The position numbers were made by a program, and so were the translations under genes. The notes beneath the pieces are model-generated. The model was not told the DNA's origin and did no database searches. It was given only the letters and a program-made list of their open reading frames with translations. A stretch of 64,000 nucleotides of DNA from Arthrobacter sp. zg-Y919 (lineage in GTDB: Bacteria; Actinomycetota; Actinomycetes; Actinomycetales; Micrococcaceae), in assembly GCF_030142045.1 (NCBI RefSeq), contig NZ_CP126242.1, forward strand, positions 372,001 through 436,000. The letters run 5' to 3'. Position 1 is the stretch's first letter; each line of letters opens with the position of its first letter. Shown piece by piece: positions 57,978 through 64,000 of this stretch.

Positions 57978-58874
57978 ATGGTCCAAGATTCACCCTCCTT
58001 AAGCATGCCCGTGAAAGCCAAGCCCGTAGAGGTCTATGACTTCAGCCGGCCCACCACGCTGGCCCGCGAGCACGCACGGGTGCTGGAAATGGCCTTCGAT
58101 ACCTTCGCCCGCCAGTGGGGCACCCAGCTGACCGCCAAGGTCCGGGTGCTCTCCCAGGTCACCTCCGAGCAGGTGCAGGTGCTCAGCTATGACGAGTACG
58201 CCGCCGCCCTGCCGGACAACACCGGCATGGTGCTGTTCAACATCTCCACCACATCCGCAAAAGCAGTCATCCAGTTTCCGATGGCCGCCGCGCTGTCCTG
58301 GGTGGGGCACATGCTCGGCGGCACCGGCTTCCAGACGGCCCCGGAGCGCAAGTTCACGCATATCGAGCAGGCACTGCTGGGCAAAATCATGGACGACGCC
58401 GTGGAGGACCTGCACTATTCCCTCGGCCACCTGCTCTCCGCCCCGCTGACCCTGGCCTCGGTGCAGTACAACTCGCAGTTCGCCCAGGCCGCCGCGTCCG
58501 GGGACCCCATGATTGTGGCCACCTTCGAGATGGTGGTCGGCGAAACCACCGCTCCCGCCACCGTGGCCATCCCCGCGGCCGCCCTGCTCCCGCAGCTGGA
58601 CCCGCTGAGCACCCCATCCACCATCGCCACGCCGGCGGAACTTGTCCAGATGCAGATTGCACACGTGCCCGTAAAGGTGTGCCTGCAGCTGGAACCCATC
58701 ACGGTGAAACCCGCCATGGTCCTAAACCTTGCCGTAGGGGACGTCCTGAATCTCGGGCATCCCCGCCACCGCCCGCTGAACGTCACCGTTGACGGACAGA
58801 CGCTGGCGCAGGCAGCAGTAGGTGCCAGCGGGTCACGCCTCGCCGGCAGCATCGTCAGTATCGAGGAGAAGTAA
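57978..58874 (+). CDS. fliM: flagellar motor switch protein FliM
   Basis: 298 residues. The middle CheC-like domain (VYDFSRPTTLAREHARVLEM, ALSWVGHMLGGTGFQTAPER, FTHIEQALLGKIMDDAVEDL) and C-terminal SpoA domain (VCLQLEPITVKPAMVLNLAV, GDVLNLGHPRHRPLNVTVDG) are those of FliM. The N-terminal CheY-binding peptide (E. coli LSQAEIDALL) is absent, and the promoter only 12 bp upstream leaves no room for it. ATG 57978 is chosen as a near-leaderless start; ATG 58005 is possible. Confidence 0.9.
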   Translation: MVQDSPSLSMPVKAKPVEVYDFSRPTTLAREHARVLEMAFDTFARQWGTQLTAKVRVLSQVTSEQVQVLSYDEYAAALPDNTGMVLFNISTTSAKAVIQFPMAAALSWVGHMLGGTGFQTAPERKFTHIEQALLGKIMDDAVEDLHYSLGHLLSAPLTLASVQYNSQFAQAAASGDPMIVATFEMVVGETTAPATVAIPAAALLPQLDPLSTPSTIATPAELVQMQIAHVPVKVCLQLEPITVKPAMVLNLAVGDVLNLGHPRHRPLNVTVDGQTLAQAAVGASGSRLAGSIVSIEEK

Positions 58875-58876
58875 AC

Positions 58877-59578
58877 ATGTCCAGCCCGCACAGCCTGCAC
58901 GCCGACGCCGTTTCCGCCCTGGTGCGGGGTCTGCCCACCCCCCTTGTCCTGGAACCGATCCCGCATAACGGGGCCGGAGTGCCGGCGGCGCACACCGCGA
59001 CGGCAGTCACCGCGTCCTTCGTGGGCACCGAATCGGCCGACCTGGCCCTGGTCCTGGACAGCTCCTCACCCCTGGCCGACGTCGCGGGCACCGATTCCGC
59101 GCTCGTCTCGGCGGCAGACGTACTGCGCCCCTCCCTCGAAGCCGCCAGCGCCACGCTGGGCATCGGCGTCCTCGGTGAGGCCCGCACCGAGGACGCATCA
59201 GCACTTTTCGCCGATCCGGCCAGCGTCGTTTTCGAACTCCGTTCCCCGGAGGGCACCGCCGGATGGTTCGCTATCCGGCTGCGGGACAACCCGGGCACCC
59301 AGGGCGGGCAGTCCAGCCCCTCGATCGTGGGCAAGATGGGCCGTATCAACAACATCGAGATGGCGCTGACCGTGGAAATCGGCCACACCCGGATGTCCGT
59401 GCGCGATGTCCTGAACCTGGAACCCGGACGCGTCGTGGAGCTGGACCGCTCCGCCGGAGCGCCCGCAGACATCCTGCTGAACGGCCGGTTGATCGCCAAC
59501 GGAGAAGTTGTGGTCATTGACCAGGACTACGCGGTGCGGATCACGAAAATCCTGGACGTGGTCGAGGGGCTCAATTAG
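58877..59578 (+). CDS. fliN: flagellar motor switch protein FliN, long form
   Basis: 233 residues, about 100 more than a typical FliN. The C-terminal SpoA domain (about 150-230) contains RINNIEMALTVEIGHTRMSV, RDVLNLEPGRVVELDRSAG and DILLNGRLIANGEVVVIDQD. The N-terminal 145 residues resemble a degenerate CheC/FliY-like or FliM-middle-like domain (TESADLALVLDSS, ADVLRPSLEAASATLG) and have no clear phosphatase motif by eye. It completes the C ring with FliM and FliG. Overlaps fliO by one base (TAGTG). Confidence 0.9.
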   Translation: MSSPHSLHADAVSALVRGLPTPLVLEPIPHNGAGVPAAHTATAVTASFVGTESADLALVLDSSSPLADVAGTDSALVSAADVLRPSLEAASATLGIGVLGEARTEDASALFADPASVVFELRSPEGTAGWFAIRLRDNPGTQGGQSSPSIVGKMGRINNIEMALTVEIGHTRMSVRDVLNLEPGRVVELDRSAGAPADILLNGRLIANGEVVVIDQDYAVRITKILDVVEGLN

Positions 59579-60084
59579 TGGATACCCTGTTTCTGGGACT
59601 CCGCGTCCTGGTTTCACTCGGCGCCGTCCTTGGACTCCTGTGGTTCCTCCAGCGCTACCTCACCCGTAACGCGCGTTTCGACGGAGCGAACCAGCCCGCG
59701 GTACGCGTCGTCAGCCGGCAGCCGCTGACCCCCAAAGCTTCCGTGGTGGTGGTCGAGACCGAAGGGCAGCGCTTCCTCCTGGGCGTCACCGAAGCTTCGG
59801 TGAACGTGCTGCATACCGCCGAGCTGCCCCCGGCACCCGAACCCCTGCCCACGTCGGACGACGGTTTCGCTGCCTCGCTGGAAGCCGCCAAGGCCGCCGA
59901 CCCGTATCCGCAGTACGCCGGAGATCCTTCCGCCGGCCTGCCCTCACGCCGTGCCGGCCGCGGGGCGCATGCCCTTCCGCCGGTCCAGCCGGTACCCGCG
60001 AAGTCCGCGCTGTCCGGTTCCATCCTTGCCCCTGACACCTGGCGCCAGGCCGGCGCAGCACTCCGCCGGGGACGCAAAGGGTGA
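59578..60084 (+). CDS. fliO: flagellar biosynthesis protein FliO
   Basis: 168 residues. One N-terminal membrane segment (MDTLFLGLRVLVSLGAVLGL) with the cytoplasmic FliO domain AVRVVSRQPLTPKASVVVVE, FLLGVTEASVNVLHTAEL; a Pro/Ala-rich tail follows. FliO helps FliP assemble into the export gate. GTG start and position before fliP support the call, since FliO is poorly conserved. Confidence 0.86.
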   Translation: MDTLFLGLRVLVSLGAVLGLLWFLQRYLTRNARFDGANQPAVRVVSRQPLTPKASVVVVETEGQRFLLGVTEASVNVLHTAELPPAPEPLPTSDDGFAASLEAAKAADPYPQYAGDPSAGLPSRRAGRGAHALPPVQPVPAKSALSGSILAPDTWRQAGAALRRGRKG

Positions 60085-60932
60085 GCGCCGCCGTCGACGT
60101 GCGCAGGGTACGGCACACCCTCGGACTGGCTGTTGCGCTGTTCCTCGCTGTGGTTGGCCTGCTCCTGCTGGGCGCTGCCGCCGGCCATGCCACCACGTTT
60201 GATCCGGCGCCCCCCGTGGCACCCACCGATCCCGCCGCCCCCACCGAGCCCGACGACGGCGGCGGGCTGAGTATCGACATCAACGGCCAGGACGGCTCGC
60301 CGTCCACGGCTGTGACCACGCTGATCGGCATCACCCTGCTTTCGGTGGCACCGTCGCTGCTGCTGATGCTCAGCTCCTTCACCAAGATCTTCGTGGTGCT
60401 GGCCATGACCCGCAACGCGTTGTCTCTGCCCTCCATCCCGCCCAACCAGGTCCTCGCGGGACTGGCACTGTTCCTCTCGCTGTTCATCATGGCTCCGGTG
60501 ATCAGCGAAATTAACACGCTGGCCGTGCAGCCGTACCTCAACGGTGAGCTCAACTTCGATGCCGCCCTCGACACCGGGTCCGGGCCGCTGCAGCAGTTCA
60601 TGCTCGCGCATACCCGTGAAGAGGACATCGCGCTGATGACCCGCGCGGCCGGGCAGGAAAACCCGGAAACCCCCGAGTCTGTTCCACTGACCACGCTGAT
60701 CCCGGCGTTTATGATTTCCGAGCTGAGGGCCGCGTTCATCATCGGATTCGTCATCTTCATCCCGTTCCTGGTCATTGACCTGGTGGTGTCCGCGGCACTG
60801 ATGTCCATGGGCATGATGATGCTCCCGCCGGTGATGATCTCCCTCCCGTTCAAGATCCTGCTGTTCATCCTCGTGGACGGCTGGGGCCTGATCATTACCT
60901 CCCTGATCAACAGTTACCAGGGCGGTACCTAG
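60081..60932 (+). CDS. fliP: flagellar export gate protein FliP
   Basis: 283 residues. A cleavable-type signal segment (about 13-38), then the FliP core: LSVAPSLLLMLSSFTKIFVV, LAMTRNALSLPSIPPNQVLA, FLVIDLVVSAALMSMGMMML, PPVMISLPFKILLFILVDGW. FliP forms the pore of the FliPQR gate. GTGA overlap with fliO; stop overlaps the fliQ GTG by one base. Confidence 0.95.
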   Translation: MSAAVDVRRVRHTLGLAVALFLAVVGLLLLGAAAGHATTFDPAPPVAPTDPAAPTEPDDGGGLSIDINGQDGSPSTAVTTLIGITLLSVAPSLLLMLSSFTKIFVVLAMTRNALSLPSIPPNQVLAGLALFLSLFIMAPVISEINTLAVQPYLNGELNFDAALDTGSGPLQQFMLAHTREEDIALMTRAAGQENPETPESVPLTTLIPAFMISELRAAFIIGFVIFIPFLVIDLVVSAALMSMGMMMLPPVMISLPFKILLFILVDGWGLIITSLINSYQGGT

Positions 60933-61207
60933 TGGATACAAACGCCGTACTGGACATTGCGATGCAGGGGCTGTGGGTGTCGGCCAAGCTGTCCGCGCCG
61001 GTGCTGATCACGGCGCTGGTGGTTGGGTTCGCCATCTCGCTGATCCAGTCCATTACCCAGATCCAGGAAGTCACGCTGTCCTTTGTACCCAAGGCCCTGG
61101 CCGTGGCCCTCGCCCTGGTGGTGTGTGGACACTGGATGATTTCTGAAATCGTGGCCTTCACCCATGAGATGTTCCAGAGGATCCCGTCCCTGCTCGGCGG
61201 GGGTTAG
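60932..61207 (+). CDS. fliQ: flagellar export gate protein FliQ
   Basis: 91 residues with two membrane helices (GLWVSAKLSAPVLITALVVG, and ALAVALALVVCGHWMISEIV). LIQSITQIQEVTLSFVPKAL is the FliQ signature. Part of the FliPQR gate. GTG start in TAGTG with fliP. Confidence 0.95.
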   Translation: MDTNAVLDIAMQGLWVSAKLSAPVLITALVVGFAISLIQSITQIQEVTLSFVPKALAVALALVVCGHWMISEIVAFTHEMFQRIPSLLGGG

Positions 61208-61966
61208 ATGGAGATTACCCTTGACCAGGAGTGGATCGAGGCGTTCCTGCTGGCCTCGGTGCGGATGGTGGCTTTCCTGATCGTCGCGCCGCCGTTCTCC
61301 TACAACGCCTTCCCGGCGCGCATCAAAGCCATGCTCGGGCTTGGCCTGGCACTCGCCATAGCGCCGCAGGTGAGCGAGGACTACAGCGCGCTGGGCACCG
61401 GAGCGTTCTTTATGGCCCTGGTCCTGGAGCTGCTGGTGGGTGCCATACTGGGGTTCCTGGTGCTTGTGGTGTTCTCCGCCGTCCAGTCCGCCGGCAACCT
61501 CATCGACACCTTCGGCGGCTTCCAGCTTGCCCAGGCCTTCGATCCGCAGTCCATGGTCAACGGTGCCCAGTTCACCCGCGTCTTCCAGATCACCGCCCTG
61601 GCACTGCTTTTCGCTTCGGACGGCTATCAGCTGATTATCGGCGGACTGCTGCGCAGCTTCACCGCGCTGCCGCTGACCGGGGGACTGGATCTGAGCGAAC
61701 CGGCGTCGGCCTTGACCACCGCGGTCTCGCAGATGTTCCTGGCCTCGGTGCAGATTGCCGGGCCGCTGCTGGTGGTCCTCTTCCTGGCTGATGCCGGGCT
61801 GGGCCTGCTCACCCGCGTGGCTCCCGCCCTGAATGCCTTCGCCCTCGGTTTTCCGCTGAAGATCCTGCTGACCCTGTCGTTGGCTTCCGTTGTTTTCCTT
61901 GCCCTGCCCCGGATCGTCTCCGGGCTGGTCGACACTATCGTGCGCGGACTGACGGGGGTGGGATAG
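61208..61966 (+). CDS. fliR: flagellar export gate protein FliR
   Basis: 252 residues, about six membrane helices. AFLLASVRMVAFLIVAPPFS, FPARIKAMLGLGLALAIAPQ, SAGNLIDTFGGFQLAQAFDP and LTRVAPALNAFALGFPLKIL are the FliR family stretches. Starts right after the fliQ stop and ends right before flhB. Confidence 0.94.
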   Translation: MEITLDQEWIEAFLLASVRMVAFLIVAPPFSYNAFPARIKAMLGLGLALAIAPQVSEDYSALGTGAFFMALVLELLVGAILGFLVLVVFSAVQSAGNLIDTFGGFQLAQAFDPQSMVNGAQFTRVFQITALALLFASDGYQLIIGGLLRSFTALPLTGGLDLSEPASALTTAVSQMFLASVQIAGPLLVVLFLADAGLGLLTRVAPALNAFALGFPLKILLTLSLASVVFLALPRIVSGLVDTIVRGLTGVG

Positions 61967-63094
61967 ATGCCGGAGCAGGACTCAGGGGAACGGACCGAGC
62001 AGGCCACCGAGAAACGGATGAAGGAAGTCCGTTCCAAAGGCCAGCTTTCCCGTTCAGAAGACCTCACCGCGTGGGTGGGCGTGGGCACCGCTGCCCTGAT
62101 GATGCCGTTCACCATTTCGCGCGGCAGCGAAGCCGCCGGGGATATCCTGGCAGGCGTTGCCACCACCATCGCGGACCCCGATCCGTTGCTGGCCCTCACC
62201 CAGATGAACGAGGGGCTGGGCACCCTGGCTTTCATCCTTGGCCCGCTGCTGGGTGTGGTTGCCGTCGTCGTCCTGCTGACCGCCGGACTGCAGGGCGGGA
62301 TCCACGCGAAGAAATTCAAGGGCAAGTTCGAACAGTTCAACCTGATCACCGGTGTCAAGCGCGTCTTCGGCACCCAGGCCCTGTGGAACGGCGTCAAGTC
62401 CCTGCTCAAGACGGCAGTGGTGGGACTGGTCCTCTATGCGGTGATCCAGCAGCTTATGCCGGTGCTGATGTCCGCCGGCGGGCTGCCGGTCTCGGCCGTC
62501 CTGGAAGCAGCGGGCGGGGGCACCGCGCTGCTGCTGCAGGCCGCCGTTGCCGCCGGCCTGGTCCTGGCCGCCGCCGACATCATGGTGGTCATGAAACGCA
62601 ACCGCAAACGCACCCGCATGACCAAAAAGGAAGTCAAGGATGAAAACAAGAACAGTGAGGGCGATCCGCTGATCAAGTCGCAGCGCCGGTCCCGGCAGCT
62701 GGCCATGAGCCGGAACCGGATGATCGCCGCTGTGGCGGATGCCGACGTCGTCCTGGTGAACCCTACGCACGTGGCTGTTGCCCTGAAATACGAGCCGGGC
62801 AAGTCCGCGCCCCGGGTCGTCGCCAAGGGGGCGGACAACATCGCCTCCCGGATCCGCGAAGAGGCGGAAAAACAGGGCGTCCCCATGGTCTCGGACATCC
62901 CGCTGGCCCGTGCCCTGCACAGCGCCTGTGAGCTCAACCAGGAAATCCCCGCGGAACTGTACAACGCCGTCGCCCGGGTCCTGGCCTTCGTTATGGCCCT
63001 GAAGCGGCGGGGCGCCGCCCGGGGCATGCACACCATGGCGGCCGCACCGCCCGAACCCGTTACCACCCCACAACACCGTAAGGCCGCGTCATGA
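61967..63094 (+). CDS. flhB: flagellar export switch protein FlhB
   Basis: 375 residues. GERTEQATEKRMKEVRSKGQ at the N-terminus, four membrane helices, the linker TKKEVKDENKNSEGDPLIKS and the autocleavage motif N265-P-T-H in VVLVNPTHVAVALKYE. Cleavage between Asn and Pro lets FliK switch export from hook to filament subunits. C-terminal tail is Pro/Ala-rich. ATGA overlap with flhA. Confidence 0.95.
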   Translation: MPEQDSGERTEQATEKRMKEVRSKGQLSRSEDLTAWVGVGTAALMMPFTISRGSEAAGDILAGVATTIADPDPLLALTQMNEGLGTLAFILGPLLGVVAVVVLLTAGLQGGIHAKKFKGKFEQFNLITGVKRVFGTQALWNGVKSLLKTAVVGLVLYAVIQQLMPVLMSAGGLPVSAVLEAAGGGTALLLQAAVAAGLVLAAADIMVVMKRNRKRTRMTKKEVKDENKNSEGDPLIKSQRRSRQLAMSRNRMIAAVADADVVLVNPTHVAVALKYEPGKSAPRVVAKGADNIASRIREEAEKQGVPMVSDIPLARALHSACELNQEIPAELYNAVARVLAFVMALKRRGAARGMHTMAAAPPEPVTTPQHRKAAS

Positions 63095-64000
63095 ACCGCA
63101 ACCGCAACCTCCTGAAGCTCGCCGTCCCCATTGGCGTCATCGGCATCATCCTGCTGCTGGTGGTGCCCATCCCCGCGGGCCTGCTGGACGTGCTGATCAT
63201 CATTAACATCCTGCTGGCACTGGTGATCCTGCTGACCACCATGTTCGTCCGCAAGCCGCTGGACTTCTCGGTGTTCCCGTCCCTGCTGCTGGTCGCCACA
63301 CTGTTCCGGCTGGGCCTGAACGTGGCGTCCACCCGGCTGGTGCTGGGGGAGGGGTATGCCGGCCAGGTGATTGAGGCGTTCGGCCACGTGGCCGTGGGCG
63401 GCTCGCTGATCATCGGCGCGGTGATCTTCCTGATCCTGGTGGTGATCCAGTTCGTGGTCGTGACCAAGGGTGCGGAACGCGTGGCCGAAGTAGGTGCGCG
63501 GTTCACCCTTGATGCCATGCCGGGCAAGCAGATGGCGATCGACGCGGACCTCAACGCCGGACTGATTACTGACACCCAGGCCCGGGAGCGCCGCGCGGAG
63601 GTCTCGGCGGAAGCGGACTTCTACGGCGCCATGGACGGTGCATCGAAGTTCGTCAAGGGTGACGCAATAGCCGGCCTGATCATCATCATCATCAACCTCA
63701 TCGGCGGCATCGCCATCGGGATGCTCCAGCGCGGCATGACCGCCGGCGAAGCAGTGAACACCTACAGCCTGCTGACCATCGGCGACGGCCTGGTCACCCA
63801 GATTCCCGCGCTGCTGATGGCCGTCTCCACCGGCATGATCGTCACCCGCTCCAATGCCGAGGCGGACATGGGGTCCACGGCCGGCGCGCAGCTGGGCCAG
63901 TCCCGGAACGCGCTGATGATTGCGGGCGGCGCGGCGATAGTGATGGGCATGATCCCCGGCATGCCGATCGCCCCGTTCCTGATCATCGGCGCACTGCTGC
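63091..64000 (+). CDS. flhA: flagellar export gate protein FlhA (3' end outside window)
   Basis: First 303 codons only. Membrane helices and the FHIPEP-type region are clear: VLIIINILLALVILLTTMFV, DFSVFPSLLLVATLFRLGLN with VASTRLVL, GAERVAEVGARFTLDAMPGK and QMAIDADLNAGLITDTQARE, RRAEVSAEADFYGAMDGASK, GDGLVTQIPALLMAVSTGMI. FlhA is the proton-driven part of the export gate and docks chaperone-substrate complexes with its missing C-terminal domain. Last visible gene of the fliM operon. Confidence 0.96.
   Translation, partial: MNRNRNLLKLAVPIGVIGIILLLVVPIPAGLLDVLIIINILLALVILLTTMFVRKPLDFSVFPSLLLVATLFRLGLNVASTRLVLGEGYAGQVIEAFGHVAVGGSLIIGAVIFLILVVIQFVVVTKGAERVAEVGARFTLDAMPGKQMAIDADLNAGLITDTQARERRAEVSAEADFYGAMDGASKFVKGDAIAGLIIIIINLIGGIAIGMLQRGMTAGEAVNTYSLLTIGDGLVTQIPALLMAVSTGMIVTRSNAEADMGSTAGAQLGQSRNALMIAGGAAIVMGMIPGMPIAPFLIIGALL

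Overview
The window is high-GC actinobacterial DNA, and gene content and protein style point to the Micrococcaceae, most likely Arthrobacter or a close relative. Support comes from a Bpa-type proteasome activator ending in GQYL, TAXI-TRAP transport, GTG/TTG starts, dense stop/start overlaps, and a flagellar cluster with no P- or L-ring genes (monoderm envelope). The genus is an inference; no rRNA is present.

Region 1 (1-11.4 kb) is a catabolic island. Nine leftward genes encode an enoyl-CoA isomerase-like protein, a TAXI-TRAP importer (binding lipoprotein plus fused permease), an enoyl-CoA hydratase, a 3-hydroxyacyl-CoA dehydrogenase, a CaiB/BaiF CoA-transferase, a hotdog thioesterase, an MFS transporter and a glutaryl-CoA-dehydrogenase-like enzyme that runs off the left edge. 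A second glutaryl-CoA-dehydrogenase-like gene diverges from them across a 181-bp region holding three inverted repeats. Together they look like uptake, CoA activation and beta-oxidation-like breakdown of an organic (perhaps dicarboxylic) acid; the substrate is unknown.

Region 2 (11.4-37.9 kb) is mixed housekeeping and accessory content: an alpha/beta hydrolase and its divergent TetR regulator with two palindromic operators, a dienoyl-CoA isomerase, two aldo/keto reductases, a GNAT acetyltransferase, tRNA-Ser(GCT), a prolyl oligopeptidase, a large FAD/NAD(P)-binding protein, an aldehyde dehydrogenase, a membrane protein followed by a PRC-barrel/DUF2382 stress protein, an epoxide-hydrolase-like enzyme, a YbdK carboxylate-amine ligase, a 1495-residue secreted nuclease/5'-nucleotidase, tRNA-Ser(TGA), a quinone oxidoreductase, cstA with its small partner, and bpa with a helical companion. 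Most convergent gene pairs are separated by long perfect hairpins.

Region 3 (37.97-64 kb) is a nearly complete flagellar cluster. Leftward: flgN-flgK-flgL-fliW. Rightward: a FliA/WhiG-type sigma factor, fliC, fliD-fliS-(FliT-position gene), flgB-flgC-fliE-fliF-fliG-fliH-fliI-fliJ-NlpC/P60-fliK-flgD-flgE, flbD-motA-motB, and fliM-fliN-fliO-fliP-fliQ-fliR-flhB-flhA (cut by the right edge). Five sigma-28-like promoters of the form TWAC-N15/16-GCCGA(T/A)A(G/A) precede flgN, fliC, flgB, flbD and fliM, so one sigma factor may drive early and late genes. The fliC leader, and the stretch before flgB, carry hairpins with ACGGAU loops resembling CsrA sites. With FliW encoded in the cluster this suggests FliW-CsrA control, but csrA itself is not in the window. 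FliM lacks the usual N-terminal CheY-binding peptide, FliN is unusually long, and an NlpC/P60 hydrolase stands where a FlgJ-like activity would be expected.
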